Origin: Prochlorococcus sp. AG-363-G03
GTDB lineage: Bacteria; Cyanobacteriota; Cyanobacteriia; PCC-6307; Cyanobiaceae
DNA: 57,788 bases
Assembly (NCBI GenBank): GCA_003280265.1
Contig: QCFJ01000003.1
Location: forward strand, 1 to 57,788
Direction: 5' to 3'
The position numbers were made by a program, and so were the translations under genes. Shown one piece after another: positions 28,411-37,990 of this stretch (position 1 is its first letter; each line of letters starts with the position of its first letter). A model generated the notes under the pieces. It was not told the origin of the DNA and searched no databases. It was given only the letters and a program-made list of their open reading frames with translations.

Positions 28411-29802
28411 TTAATCAATTAGATCAAATTCTTTTAATTCAGAAATAGGAAAAAATATCGTAATTCCTTTATCTCTCCTATTAGTAAGTCGGCCACCAAG
28501 ACTTTTCAAAAGTCTTTGCGTTGCAGCCTGACTAAGCTGCAAATTACCTGTTGAAGGATTCCAGCTAAGTACTGGTCCAATTTCTTCATTGGAACAACTT
28601 TCTGAAATTTCAGAATGAGTAGTTGTGGAAAGCTGAGTTAAAATCTGAAGCTTTAGCCTTTGACCCGCTGGCCTCAATTTCAAAGTTAATTCTCCACCGG
28701 TTTGCAATCCACGACTATTACGATCAATAAGACCAGTAAGCATTAATTCAAGCCCTTCAGAATCACTCAAGACTTTTGGCAAATCTGGTGTGATATCAAG
28801 AATAAGTTTCAATCCTTTTCGTTCTAACTGATTACTCCAAACAGGAAATAACATTGTAAGCATTTTACCTAAATCAGTTAAAGCTAAATTTGTCTCTCGT
28901 GGCTTACTCCTCTCTAACTCCACTGCATTAAAAATCAAACCAAAACGATCAATTTGTTCTGTACATTCAATATCTATTTGCTTCAAACGTGTTTCAACTA
29001 GCTTAGGTAAGTCTTGTTTTCGTAGAAGAGATCTTATTAAAGTTCTTATTGTCGCCAGAGGAGTCCTTATTTCATGTGTTAAAGCCTCTAGTAAGGAAAT
29101 TTCACTATTTCTTGAGCTTGATGTGTGATCATTAATTAAATTATCTGGCAAAGTTTGAATATTTAAACTTGGTGCAATATCTGCAAGTCGTTGAGATAGT
29201 AAAGGCCAAAATACTTTAGATAAATCATCATTCGTTTTTAGCTGGCCCAATTCTCCAAGTGCTTTTCGGAGATTATTTGCTTGTTCAACATTTTCTGTAT
29301 TCAATCTATTGTCAAGTAACGTCAAAAGGTCACTCAAAGTCTCTGGATCACTGCGCATTAATAATTTTCTCTCCTGAAAATTACCTTCCAGGGCCAAAGC
29401 AATTTGAATTTCAGGAGTAATCACTATTAACAAAGGATCATTTCCATCTTCCTCAAGAAGAGTCAATCGCTCATAGCCTGAGGAATCATTATGAAAATCC
29501 ATCGAAACTGTTTGACTGGGTGGCAACATCCCCATAGAAGGATTGGTTAGATTTAAAAGATCCTTGGGAGCCCATACCCATCCTTGAAATTTCTTGAGTA
29601 ATTTAGGTTCGTATAATGCTGGTAAAGGAGATGACAGCCACAAACCTCTTGTAAGGTTCATCGGTAGCAGTATGTCTGACTGAAGAGTATCCAGAGCCGC
29701 CCACCACATTCTCCTTACTGCAGATTCACTACATTTGGCTTGAGGAACACCTTTAGCCATTCTTTTTTGTAACGCTTTAATAGTTACTAAAGGCGTGTTC
29801 AC
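28411..29802 (-). CDS. Sensor histidine kinase with a divergent ATP-binding domain
   Basis: A soluble protein of 463 residues from GTG at 29802, chosen because GGAGG lies five bases before it; a TTG at 29814 is less likely. The N-terminal half is a sensor-like region that I do not recognise. The H-box ALTHEIRTPLATIRT (His about 244) is intact. The catalytic domain is eroded: the N-box reads LMLTGLIDRNSRGL, no DxGxG is seen, and STGNLQLSQAATQRLLKSLGGRL stands in for the GTGLGL loop. It lies upstream of psaD on the same strand. Confidence 0.78.
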   Translation of the reverse strand: MNTPLVTIKALQKRMAKGVPQAKCSESAVRRMWWAALDTLQSDILLPMNLTRGLWLSSPLPALYEPKLLKKFQGWVWAPKDLLNLTNPSMGMLPPSQTVSMDFHNDSSGYERLTLLEEDGNDPLLIVITPEIQIALALEGNFQERKLLMRSDPETLSDLLTLLDNRLNTENVEQANNLRKALGELGQLKTNDDLSKVFWPLLSQRLADIAPSLNIQTLPDNLINDHTSSSRNSEISLLEALTHEIRTPLATIRTLIRSLLRKQDLPKLVETRLKQIDIECTEQIDRFGLIFNAVELERSKPRETNLALTDLGKMLTMLFPVWSNQLERKGLKLILDITPDLPKVLSDSEGLELMLTGLIDRNSRGLQTGGELTLKLRPAGQRLKLQILTQLSTTTHSEISESCSNEEIGPVLSWNPSTGNLQLSQAATQRLLKSLGGRLTNRRDKGITIFFPISELKEFDLID

Positions 29803-29814
29803 GAAAACCTCCAA

Positions 29815-30234
29815 ACCTCATACAAACCTTTAAATCCATTAGATTGATCAGATTTTAAAGGGTGAAAAATCATAAAAAATAGAGTTTTAACTCAAGAGGT
29901 GCCTTAGCTGATTATTTTCAAATAGATTGATTGAAAATTTCTAAGTAATTCAATTTAAGAGACAAATAAAGTCTTCAAAACAAATAAAATCATAAGAACT
30001 AATTGGTTATTATTAAGGATTAACAAGGTGGGCGATTGCACCTCAAATCCCATTAAATTCAAGAATAACTAATCCAATGAAACTAATGTTTGATCTTAAA
30101 GTGAGGATTCCTTCCTTTACATAGATGAAAAACTTAACCTCAAGATGGTAATGAGTGCTTAACCATAGCAATACTTAAAACTCTACTGAGACTCAACCAA
30201 TGCATTTACAAATAAAATAAGCAAAAATGTTTAA
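29815..30234. other. 420-bp intergenic region without a gene
   Basis: The stretch between the histidine kinase and rodA holds no convincing reading frame; the longest is about 32 codons on the minus strand (30053-29955). A short hairpin AGGTG/CACCT (30026-30043) with an eight-base loop is present. I see no tRNA, no terminator with a T-tract, and no repeat. It is long for this compact genome, so it may hold an unseen RNA. Confidence 0.45.
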
Positions 30235-31509
30235 TTAGAGATTTTTTCTTATTGACTGTCCTCTTCTAGATACAGATAAACAAAGGCCCAAACTTATAAA
30301 ATTCACAAATAATGCCGTTCTTCCATAGCTCATAAAAGGCAATGGGATTCCAGTAACAGGACCTAGACCAATGGTCATAAATATATTCACCATAATTTGG
30401 AACATAAACATTGAAACTATTCCAATCACAATCAAAGATTCAAAATCAGTGCGCGCCTCAATAGCTATCTTGATCAATCGAAAAATTAGAATAAAAAATA
30501 AAAATAAGACCAACAAAGTTCCTAAAAAACCTGTCTCTTCTCCAAGAGCGCTAAAAATAAAATCAGTATGTTGCTCTGGTATGAATTTTAATTTAGTTAA
30601 TTGACCCTGCATCAACCCAGTTCCAACCAATCCTCCAGATCCAATACTTATTTTGCTTTGGAGCACATGATAGCCACCACCTAAAGGATCTTGGCTAGGA
30701 TCAAGAAAAAGAATTAGTCTATCTCTCTGATAATCTCTTAAAAAAGTTTCCCAAAACCAAGAAGAAGTTTGGGCTATTAATGAATGAAAGAGAAGAATTA
30801 ATATTGTTAGTATTTTTCTTTGATTTGGAAGAGACTTATAAGACAAAAAAACAATTATTGGGAACCATATAAAAAGCCCCAATGGGTATGAGTAAGATAA
30901 GAATCCTGTAACTGAACTAGCCAAAACAATAAATGCCCACTCATATGGCATCCCTGACCAATACAACATGCCAAGAAGTATCGCGCCAAAAACAAGAGAT
31001 GTTCCAAGATCAGGTTGTATGAAAACGAAAATCCAAGGAAAAATAGAAACTAATAAAGGTTTAATTATATGCGATAAATTAGTAAATCTTCTTCGATCTA
31101 AAATAGAAGCCAAAACAAGTATTAAGGTCAATTTAGCAAACTCCGATGGCTGAACATACAGGCCAGCAAAGCTCAACCACCTCTGTGCTCCTAATGCAGA
31201 AGTACCACTAAAATTTACATATAATAGGGTTAAAATAGTAAAAACATATATTGGTACAATATATTTTCGTAGATCTTGCAAAGGAACTTGAGCCAAAAAA
31301 TAAACAATTAAAGACCCTATATAAGCAATGATTGCATGGTGATACCAATCTGCAATTCCAATATTTCTTTGAGTACTTGCAATCAAGAAACAAGATAAAT
31401 GTACTAAAATAAAAGGTACAATCAAAATTGTAAAATCAGTATCTTTCCAAATTTTTCTGTTTCTAACTATTTTTAAATTAGATATTTTCTTTCGACCAAA
31501 ATTTATCAT
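30235..31509 (-). CDS. rodA: Peptidoglycan glycosyltransferase RodA
   Basis: RodA (SEDS family) polymerises glycan strands during cell elongation with a class-B PBP. The protein has about ten membrane segments and the family signatures PSEFAKLTLILVLA, FIQPDLGTSLVF, GGLVGTGLMQGQLTKLKFIPEQHTDFIFSALGEETGFLG and TGIPLPFMSYG. I prefer the ATG at 31509; a TTG three codons earlier (31518) is the other option. It follows mrp with almost no gap, so both are probably one transcript. Confidence 0.95.
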   Translation of the reverse strand: MINFGRKKISNLKIVRNRKIWKDTDFTILIVPFILVHLSCFLIASTQRNIGIADWYHHAIIAYIGSLIVYFLAQVPLQDLRKYIVPIYVFTILTLLYVNFSGTSALGAQRWLSFAGLYVQPSEFAKLTLILVLASILDRRRFTNLSHIIKPLLVSIFPWIFVFIQPDLGTSLVFGAILLGMLYWSGMPYEWAFIVLASSVTGFLSYSYPLGLFIWFPIIVFLSYKSLPNQRKILTILILLFHSLIAQTSSWFWETFLRDYQRDRLILFLDPSQDPLGGGYHVLQSKISIGSGGLVGTGLMQGQLTKLKFIPEQHTDFIFSALGEETGFLGTLLVLFLFFILIFRLIKIAIEARTDFESLIVIGIVSMFMFQIMVNIFMTIGLGPVTGIPLPFMSYGRTALFVNFISLGLCLSVSRRGQSIRKNL

Positions 31510-31518
31510 GACTGTCAA

Positions 31519-32604
31519 TCAATGTTTAACTGATAATTGATTACATAGAGTTTCAGCAAGTTCTAAAAATACCTTTGCTGTTATTGAATCTCGAGATGTA
31601 TGAACTACAGGCAAATCCTTACCTGTACCCGAAAAAGTATCTGACTCTATTGGTATCTGAGAAAGCAAGGGGACATCATTCTCTTTAGCTAGTTGCTCTC
31701 CACCTCCCGAGCCAAAAATCTCATATGATTTTTGCGGTTGATCTGAAGGAATAAAATACGTCATATTTTCTATCACTCCGAGTACAGGAATATTCAATTG
31801 TTTAAACATTGCTAGTCCCCTTCTTGAGTCTTGAAGAGATACATTTTGTGGAGTGGTGACTATCAGCACACCTGCCATGGGAACTGCCTGAGCTAAAGAA
31901 AGTTGAGCATCCCCTGTCCCAGGAGGAAGATCCACTATTAAAAAATCACGTTCTCCCCAAGAAGCTTGATACAAGAATTGTCGAATAATGCCATTAAGCA
32001 TTGGGCCACGCCAAATCACTGGTTGATTTTGATCAATCAATAATCCCATTGAAACCATTCCAATTCCACATGTTTCAATGGGGATAATCATTTGCTCTGC
32101 GCCCGAACCACTAACTTCAGGAGTTATTTCGCTAACACCAAGCATGTAAGGGGTATTTGGCCCATAAATATCTGCATCAAGCAAGCCAACCTTAAAACCT
32201 TTTTGACTAAGCGCACAAGCTAAATTTACCGCAACAGTACTTTTACCAACTCCTCCTTTACCACTACTTATAGCGATAACATTCTTCACTTTTGGTATTG
32301 GAGTTAATCCCTGAGATTGAGCACCATGCCCAGCCTGACCAATGGGAGATTCCACAGATGGAGAGGAGTCCCCTATCTCAATTTGTACTTCTTCTATGTC
32401 TTCCAGTAAATCAATGCATTTCCTAATATCATTTGCTATTTGACCTCTTTGCGCTATCGCAAAATTAGGAAGGGTGAGTCTTACAACAATCTTCGGTGGT
32501 TTTACTGAAACGATATGCAACCATCCAAGTTCAACAATAGATCGTTCACTTCCGACATCTTTGACTGAATTAAACGCTTTTAAAACCTTCTCGTTAGTTG
32601 TCAT
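31519..32604 (-). CDS. mrp: Mrp/ApbC-type iron-sulfur cluster carrier ATPase
   Basis: The 361-residue protein starts with a MIP18/DUF59 domain (about residues 8-90) and then has a deviant Walker A ISSGKGGVGKSTVAVNLA (about 112-129), GLLDADIYGPNTP and LIVDLPPGTGDAQLSL. Homologues carry and insert Fe-S clusters. The C-terminal CxxC of E. coli Mrp is absent; the cyanobacterial ENMTYFIPSDQPQKSYEIFGSGGG is present instead. The gene runs into rodA. Confidence 0.93.
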   Translation of the reverse strand: MTTNEKVLKAFNSVKDVGSERSIVELGWLHIVSVKPPKIVVRLTLPNFAIAQRGQIANDIRKCIDLLEDIEEVQIEIGDSSPSVESPIGQAGHGAQSQGLTPIPKVKNVIAISSGKGGVGKSTVAVNLACALSQKGFKVGLLDADIYGPNTPYMLGVSEITPEVSGSGAEQMIIPIETCGIGMVSMGLLIDQNQPVIWRGPMLNGIIRQFLYQASWGERDFLIVDLPPGTGDAQLSLAQAVPMAGVLIVTTPQNVSLQDSRRGLAMFKQLNIPVLGVIENMTYFIPSDQPQKSYEIFGSGGGEQLAKENDVPLLSQIPIESDTFSGTGKDLPVVHTSRDSITAKVFLELAETLCNQLSVKH

Positions 32605-32734
32605 TCTTAATTTCTATTCACCCGATGATAGTAAAAAAATCGACAAATATTACAACTCATTATCCAATGATATTGGCTTTAGTAAAAAGTAAAAAATATT
32701 CGCAATACAAACTTTTCCAATATTGATGTGAAAT

Positions 32735-33829
32735 TTGCATCATTTGAAAGTATTTTTTAAAGAAAGCAAAATACAATTAATTTTGTCCTCCTCACCAAAT
32801 CAAGCCATTTTACCGGCAAAAAATTCAAGAGAACGAGCCAAAAAGCTTGTTTTAGGGCTTCAAGATGAAATTTGTGCTGGCCTAGAGACTATTGATGGAG
32901 AAGGCAAATTCCTAGAAGAATCTTGGCAGAGACCAGAAGGTGGTGGGGGTCGTTCACGAGTCTTGAAAGATGGGAAAATCTTTGAACAGGGAGGAGTGAA
33001 TTTTTCTGAAGTACATGGGAATGAACTTCCACCCTCAATAATTAGCCAAAGGCCAGAAGCAAAAGGTCACTCTTGGTTTGCGACAGGAACCTCCATGGTT
33101 CTTCACCCCAAAAATCCCTACATACCAACTGTTCATCTGAATTACAGATATTTTGAAGCAGGTCCTGTTTGGTGGTTTGGGGGAGGGGCAGATTTAACCC
33201 CTTTTTATCCATATCTATCTGATACGCGTCACTTTCATTCATGTCATAAAGCCGCATGTGACACAATTAACAAAGATCTTCATAAAGTTTTCAAACCGTG
33301 GTGTGACGAATATTTCTTTCTAAAACATCGAAATGAAACCAGAGGAGTTGGAGGTATTTTTTATGACTATCAAGACGGCTCAGGTTTACTTTATAAAGGA
33401 CAAAATGCCAAAGGGAAAGCATCTCAGATTTCAAAAGAATTAGGTCACTATTCTTTGAATTGGGAAAATCTTTTTTCACTTGCCAAAGCATGCGGACAGG
33501 CATTTCTGCCCTCGTATGAGCCAATAATAAAAAAACGAAAAAATCAACAATTTTCAACCAAAGAAAGAGACTTTCAACTTTATAGGCGAGGTAGATATGC
33601 TGAATTCAATTTAGTTTGGGATAGAGGGACCATTTTTGGATTACAAACAAATGGAAGAACCGAATCAATATTGATGTCATTACCGCCCTTAGCAAGATGG
33701 GAGTATGGATATAAGCCAGAAAATAATTCACGTGAAGCACTATTGACAGATTTATTTACTAAGCCTCAAGACTGGTTTACAGATAAATCGCTTGAAGAGA
33801 GGTGCCTAGCACATCAAGCATTGGATTAA
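32735..33829 (+). CDS. hemF: Oxygen-dependent coproporphyrinogen-III oxidase
   Basis: HemF makes protoporphyrinogen IX for haem and chlorophyll, using oxygen. The 364-residue protein shows [54 protein letters not shown] and [33 protein letters not shown]. The frame opens with TTG at 32735; a TTG at about 32782 (LSSSPNQAI) would give a length closer to homologues, so the first 16 residues are uncertain. It is divergent from mrp and converges with the amidase gene. Confidence 0.95.
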   Translation: MHHLKVFFKESKIQLILSSSPNQAILPAKNSRERAKKLVLGLQDEICAGLETIDGEGKFLEESWQRPEGGGGRSRVLKDGKIFEQGGVNFSEVHGNELPPSIISQRPEAKGHSWFATGTSMVLHPKNPYIPTVHLNYRYFEAGPVWWFGGGADLTPFYPYLSDTRHFHSCHKAACDTINKDLHKVFKPWCDEYFFLKHRNETRGVGGIFYDYQDGSGLLYKGQNAKGKASQISKELGHYSLNWENLFSLAKACGQAFLPSYEPIIKKRKNQQFSTKERDFQLYRRGRYAEFNLVWDRGTIFGLQTNGRTESILMSLPPLARWEYGYKPENNSREALLTDLFTKPQDWFTDKSLEERCLAHQALD

Positions 33830-33840
33830 ATTTCCCACTT

Positions 33841-34587
33841 CTAAGTTATCCCATTTAAAAAAGCCTGAACTATTTCATTAGCTAGAAAATTTATTGTTCT
33901 TTTCCGTGTTTTTAAATTTCTAAGATTTTTTTCGAGAGAGCCCTCTAGTTTCCCAATTTCAAGAATCCTTATTTGCCTTCTTGGAGCACCTAAACCTCCT
34001 CTGTATACAACAGGAAACCGTCCAAATTTGCTTGCAATTGACTCGTCGATTGTGTTTGGCGTCTCAGAAAAAGGAGGGATCAATCCTGAGCCGACTCCAT
34101 ATTTACCATATGCATCAAAATGAATCTCAATTGCATACCCACCATTCTTGGCAAATTTGCTACCTACTGACCAATTTGTTCTTGGATCAGTAGCATCATC
34201 AATATTTCTTATCCCAGGATCATACGATCTGATATTTAAGCCTTTCTTTTTGCCAATTACAACAATTGATTGTTGTAATTTTAAATTCCAAAAAAGTTCA
34301 TCGCTCATTTCAGGATGCATTGGATTTAAACCAAACTTATGAACAGCCTCTCCAGGAGTGCCAGCACCAGCCATTCCCTGAGAATCTGCGTGGCCAGCTA
34401 AAATCAAAATAGGAATGTTTCTATCTACTTGTTTGCTGCCAACCCAAGTTGCATGAAGATTAGAGCTTTTACCGATGATCAGCTCCAGATTTTTTATAAT
34501 GTTTTTATTGTAATATAGTTGAGAAGATGCATAAAAAAAACTAAAAAAAACCAAGTACAATAGAGAATTTAATACTTTATTTTTCAC
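33841..34587 (-). CDS. Exported N-acetylmuramoyl-L-alanine amidase-like protein
   Basis: The 248-residue protein starts with a signal or anchor helix (VLNSLLYLVFFSFFYASSQLYY). The rest has features of the Amidase_3 zinc fold: LILAGHADSQG, AIEIHFDAYG (about residues 150-159) and a late glutamate in RILEIGKLEGS. Such enzymes cut the amide link between muramic acid and peptide in the periplasm. Motifs differ from classical DPGHGG/SIHxNA, so the exact substrate is uncertain. It precedes no obvious cell-wall operon. Confidence 0.65.
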   Translation of the reverse strand: MKNKVLNSLLYLVFFSFFYASSQLYYNKNIIKNLELIIGKSSNLHATWVGSKQVDRNIPILILAGHADSQGMAGAGTPGEAVHKFGLNPMHPEMSDELFWNLKLQQSIVVIGKKKGLNIRSYDPGIRNIDDATDPRTNWSVGSKFAKNGGYAIEIHFDAYGKYGVGSGLIPPFSETPNTIDESIASKFGRFPVVYRGGLGAPRRQIRILEIGKLEGSLEKNLRNLKTRKRTINFLANEIVQAFLNGIT

Positions 34588-34599
34588 AGAAAATTCTAC

Positions 34600-35157
34600 T
34601 TAAATGGGAGAAGAAAGTAGAGAATTTTCACTACTAAGCTCAAGAGTTTCTGATAATTCGACTTGAATAGCTATCAGTTCATCACGATGGGCTTTTATTC
34701 GTAAAATACTGGTAGCTGATACATCTGAACTTAATAACTTAACCTCTAGTGATTCCTCTCGATTGGATTTAATACGATAAATAATTCCAGCCAAAGGAGC
34801 ACCAATTGCTGAAAGCAACAAAGGCCACCAGTTCAACGCAGGGTAAAGTTGAATCAGAACTAGGCCCAAACAGGCTGAACCAACCCCTCCAAGGCAAGAC
34901 AAAAAGATCGTCAAAAAAGTACTAGCTGCAACATTCCCTTGAAAGATCAGCAGTTTTTCTTCAGCATTACCTCCATTTTTTTTCCAACCACGCTCTTCCA
35001 ACCAGATAGTAATCCCGTTAAGGACTTCTAGAGGAGGCAAAGGAGACTGAACATCTACAACCGTTGTACGATCCTTACTAGCCGCTCGCAAAAAAAACCC
35101 CAAACCTATCGCCAATAAAATAGTGAGAAATAAAGTTGAGGAGAATGCAGATTGCAT
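34600..35157 (-). CDS. Cytochrome b6f complex C-haem assembly factor, CCB2/CCB4 type
   Basis: A 185-residue protein with an N-terminal membrane segment (TLFLTILLAIGLGFFLRAAS), two further hydrophobic stretches (about residues 72-113) and a soluble tail. The order and the GITIWLEERGWKK segment resemble 'cofactor assembly of complex C subunit B' proteins, which attach haem c(n) to cytochrome b6. It is a confident family resemblance but has no diagnostic catalytic residue. It lies 12 bp upstream of the amidase gene and may be co-transcribed with it. Confidence 0.7.
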   Translation of the reverse strand: MQSAFSSTLFLTILLAIGLGFFLRAASKDRTTVVDVQSPLPPLEVLNGITIWLEERGWKKNGGNAEEKLLIFQGNVAASTFLTIFLSCLGGVGSACLGLVLIQLYPALNWWPLLLSAIGAPLAGIIYRIKSNREESLEVKLLSSDVSATSILRIKAHRDELIAIQVELSETLELSSENSLLSSPI

Positions 35158-35342
35158 CTCAAAAATTCGATCGATGGTATTTTAATTGTTATGGAAAACA
35201 TAGCTACAAAAGTGAGCTAAAAAAATTAAAAAAATGAGAAAAGATCAAATCGTTAAATTTACTGCATATTTTTTATCATTTAAGGGATTAGAATTAAATC
35301 ATGCAAAATAACTCAATCAATTAAATTACCACTAAATTTTTT

Positions 35343-35987
35343 ATGCCAAAAAAACTCGGCGATCCTTTAAATTTTACGATCTTTGATAAGGACATTGATG
35401 ATGTAACTCAAATTGCTTTAAGCAAATCTCTAGCTTTAGCGGTTGATACCGAGGCCATGGGGTTAATTCATGGTAGAGACAGGCTATGCTTAATACAAAT
35501 TTGTGACGAATTAGATAATGTTATTTGTATTCGTATAGAAAGAAATCAAGATTCAGCACCTAACTTGAAATCTATACTTGAGAAAAAAACAATTGAAAAA
35601 GTCTTTCATTTTGCAAGATTTGATGTCGCTGCATTAGCAAGTAACCTAAATATTGACGTTAATCCAATTTTTTGTACAAAAATTGCAAGTAAGATCGGTA
35701 GAACTTACAGCCCAAGGCATGGGTTAAAAGAAGTTATTTTGGAAACTGTTGGAGTTGAATTAGATAAGCAAGCTCAAAGCAGTGACTGGGGAAAAGTTGG
35801 TGATTTAACTCAAAAACAACTAGTTTATGCAGCTAATGACGTTAGATATTTACTAGGGGCAAAGCAAAAACTCGAAGAGATGTTACAACGTGAGGGAAGA
35901 TGGGAATTAGCACAAAGATGTTTCCAATGTGTGCCCATTTTTTCTGAGCTTGATAGAAGAAGATTTACAAATATTTTTGACCACTAG
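35343..35987 (+). CDS. rnd: Ribonuclease D-like 3'-5' exonuclease
   Basis: RNase D trims structured RNA 3' ends, for instance in tRNAs. The 214-residue protein has the DEDD motifs: ALAVDTEAMGL (about residues 31-41), VFHFARFDVAAL (about 87-98), and the DEDDy Tyr in LVYAANDVRYLLGAKQKL. It has only the exonuclease domain, without HRDC domains, as is usual in cyanobacteria. It is a single gene preceded by a 185-bp AT-rich gap. Confidence 0.9.
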   Translation: MPKKLGDPLNFTIFDKDIDDVTQIALSKSLALAVDTEAMGLIHGRDRLCLIQICDELDNVICIRIERNQDSAPNLKSILEKKTIEKVFHFARFDVAALASNLNIDVNPIFCTKIASKIGRTYSPRHGLKEVILETVGVELDKQAQSSDWGKVGDLTQKQLVYAANDVRYLLGAKQKLEEMLQREGRWELAQRCFQCVPIFSELDRRRFTNIFDH

Positions 35988-36009
35988 TTTCTTTCAACTT
36001 AAACATTAA

Positions 36010-36279
36010 TTAGTCCTCAAGCATAAAATTTTCCTCTTCTTTTAGAGCCTTCAATAATTGATCAAAAGAGGCAGAGGCAGATATACTTTGTTCTTGATTC
36101 TCATTAAGAGTTTTCTCAAGGATCTCTTGAGCAATTTCTTTTCTTGATTGCAAATCTTTTTTCCCTTCCTTAGCTGCCGAGACCTCTACTTTTCTTCGAG
36201 CAGCTGAAATACTAATACTTAAAGAAGATGCCAATTGAGCACAAATTTTAAGATAATCATGATCTTCAATTAGAGGCAT
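36010..36279 (-). CDS. Hypothetical protein, helical
   Basis: I do not recognise this protein. The open frame reaches 36345, but the first ATG that gives an ordinary protein is probably at 36279 (MPLIEDHDYLK), 89 residues. It is rich in Glu, Lys, Ser and Ala, with LASSLSISISAARRKVEVSAAKEGKK and a coiled-coil-like end (SFDQLLKALKEEE). It has no membrane segment. It follows the glycosyltransferase gene and may be part of the same unit. Confidence 0.6.
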   Translation of the reverse strand: MPLIEDHDYLKICAQLASSLSISISAARRKVEVSAAKEGKKDLQSRKEIAQEILEKTLNENQEQSISASASFDQLLKALKEEENFMLED

Positions 36280-36335
36280 ATGCTGTAGCTTAAAAAAAAA
36301 TCTGGATAACAATTGTTCTATTAGATTACACCTAA

Positions 36336-37556
36336 CTATGAACACTTGGACAAGTGAGTAGAAATCATACGGGCTAACGAGTTACTTCCTCCCTCGGGGC
36401 CCATTCGTTTGGATCCTCTTAAACCAATAGAATGTCTATCTAAATCAGAATTTAATAAAAACTCCACTTGTTTTGAGAGAGTTTTATAACCCTCAGCAAT
36501 AGATACCGCACCTCCCAATAAACGACTTTGACGCCTAGCAAAATTCAAATTAAATTGATGTCCTTTCCCAGGTAGGGACACACATGGGATTCCTAAACCT
36601 ACTAATTGTTCTGTAGCTGTGCCAGCATTTGCAACTCCTACTTCTCCCCAAGTAGCCCAAAAAGAGAATTGATTACAGCCAATTAATACGAGTAATGATT
36701 TTTTTTTCCATATTTCCTCAATTCCTAATTCATCAATTGCTTCATAAGTCGGTTTAAAGCCTAAATCAATCAGTATCAATTGTATGTTATTAATCATTGA
36801 AGAAGAATTCAAAGGTACGAATACTGCTAAGGGAGATGAAGTTTGAATAAATTGAATTGCAATTAAAAGTTTTTTAAAATTCTTATACGCCTCTGGTAAA
36901 CGACTTCCACATAGCAAAATTAAACGTCGAAATGTTTTAAAGCTATCAGGACATTCTGTCTTAGCCAGACCATCCATCATCGGATTTCCAGGGGCTACTG
37001 CTGCTACTCCGTGATTCCTTAAACCTCTAGCAGTGATTTTGTCTCTTACTGCTACCATCTTGCATCGACTAGATCGCATCAACCAATATTCCCATGGATC
37101 CCACTCTGTTCCTTTTAATCGATGGTAAAAATCACTAAAAGAGAATCGAGGTCCACTTGTCCATGTGTAATCACTTTTAGGAGTACCAATAAACAAATAA
37201 TCTGCACCACTAGCCCACGCAAAAAGAAGAGGTAATAAATCCCCAACTACAACAATAATTCTCCCCTCTCTTGCTGATCTATGAATAAGCGTCCATTGCC
37301 TATAAAGGCTCCAAACTAATCCAGCTTTTAAATCTAAAACTAATCCACTAAGACTCTGATTACTAAAACCACCACTTGGTAAAAATGTGGAGGAACCAAT
37401 CTTGGTAAGCCAGCCATCTGCGATGAACTTATTAAAAGCTTTTCCTTCTCCAACCATTGGGAGTACCTCCTGGGAAACATCTGAATTAATTTCATGTAAT
37501 GCCTCCATGATTTGGCAGGCAATCGTATCTTCTCCATGTCCATTACAAAGAAACAA
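36336..37556 (-). CDS. Lipid-A-disaccharide synthase-related glycosyltransferase
   Basis: This picocyanobacterial family is related to LpxB/MurG-like glycosyltransferases but its reaction is unknown. The N-terminal LLFLCNGHGEDTIACQIMEAL marks the first Rossmann strand; later come VVVGDLLPLLFAWASGADYLFIGTPK, AVAPGNPMMDGL and the donor-binding GVANAGTATEQLVGLGIPCVSLPGKGHQFN. The start is unclear. The frame runs on through the opposite-strand tRNA-Cys; the TTG at 37556 is the last possible start, and ATT at 37598 is an alternative that adds 14 residues. Confidence 0.8.
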   Translation of the reverse strand: MFLCNGHGEDTIACQIMEALHEINSDVSQEVLPMVGEGKAFNKFIADGWLTKIGSSTFLPSGGFSNQSLSGLVLDLKAGLVWSLYRQWTLIHRSAREGRIIVVVGDLLPLLFAWASGADYLFIGTPKSDYTWTSGPRFSFSDFYHRLKGTEWDPWEYWLMRSSRCKMVAVRDKITARGLRNHGVAAVAPGNPMMDGLAKTECPDSFKTFRRLILLCGSRLPEAYKNFKKLLIAIQFIQTSSPLAVFVPLNSSSMINNIQLILIDLGFKPTYEAIDELGIEEIWKKKSLLVLIGCNQFSFWATWGEVGVANAGTATEQLVGLGIPCVSLPGKGHQFNLNFARRQSRLLGGAVSIAEGYKTLSKQVEFLLNSDLDRHSIGLRGSKRMGPEGGSNSLARMISTHLSKCS

Positions 37557-37613
37557 AAGATTTTGTTCAGCTTGGCTGATACGATTTGAATTGGAAATGA
37601 ATATTTCATTTTC

Positions 37614-37684
37614 GGCGGCATGGCCAAGTGGTAAGGCAGAGGATTGCAAATCCTTTATCCCCAGTTCGAATCTGGGTGCCGCCT
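37614..37684 (+). tRNA. tRNA-Cys (GCA anticodon)
   Basis: A 71-nt cloverleaf with acceptor GGCGGCA/TGCCGCC and discriminator T, the usual U73 of tRNA-Cys, a D-arm AAGTGGTAA, anticodon loop TTGCAAA, and T-arm CCAGTTCGAATCTGG. It is divergent from the glycosyltransferase gene. Downstream it is followed by about 300 bp without a recognised gene. Confidence 0.97.
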
Positions 37685-37943
37685 TAAGTATTATCCGTTT
37701 AATTCTTCTGAGAGAGCCTCCCAGAACAATGCTCCATGTGTAGCGAGTAGCAAGTTTCAAGAAGGATCAGCAATTAATAAGTTGATTTTTCTTCTCGATC
37801 GAAATATTGATCATTTTTACATTCTTACAGTAAGTCTTTAAAAGAACCACTAATAAAAAGCTGGTATCCAATAAAATGCCTAACATTTATATCTTAATAT
37901 CTACATTTTTAGTTACTATTTCATTCGTTTAAAAAGTAGGGAG

Positions 37944-37968
37944 TAATATTAGTATTGAACTAATATTA
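37944..37968. promoter_or_regulatory. Perfect 10-bp inverted repeat before an unknown gene
   Basis: TAATATTAGT and ACTAATATTA pair perfectly around ATTGA, 22 bp before the TTG start of the next gene. No T-tract follows on either strand, so an operator is more likely than a terminator. The rest of the 37685-37990 gap shows only an 18-codon frame (37876-37932) with hydrophobic residues and no family I know. Confidence 0.45.
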
Positions 37969-37990
37969 AAAACAATAACCAATAAGAACA

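Noticed and set aside
29955-30053. A 32-codon minus-strand frame with a hydrophobic end in the 420-bp gap
   Set aside because: No family resemblance and no start signal; it could easily arise by chance in AT-rich DNA.
31519-32604. Loss of the CxxC in Mrp as a sign of inactivation
   Set aside because: Cyanobacterial relatives share the same C-terminal pattern, so this is a family trait.
37876-37932. An 18-codon hydrophobic frame in the gap after tRNA-Cys
   Set aside because: Too short, no ribosome-binding site, and no resemblance to the small photosystem subunits that I know.
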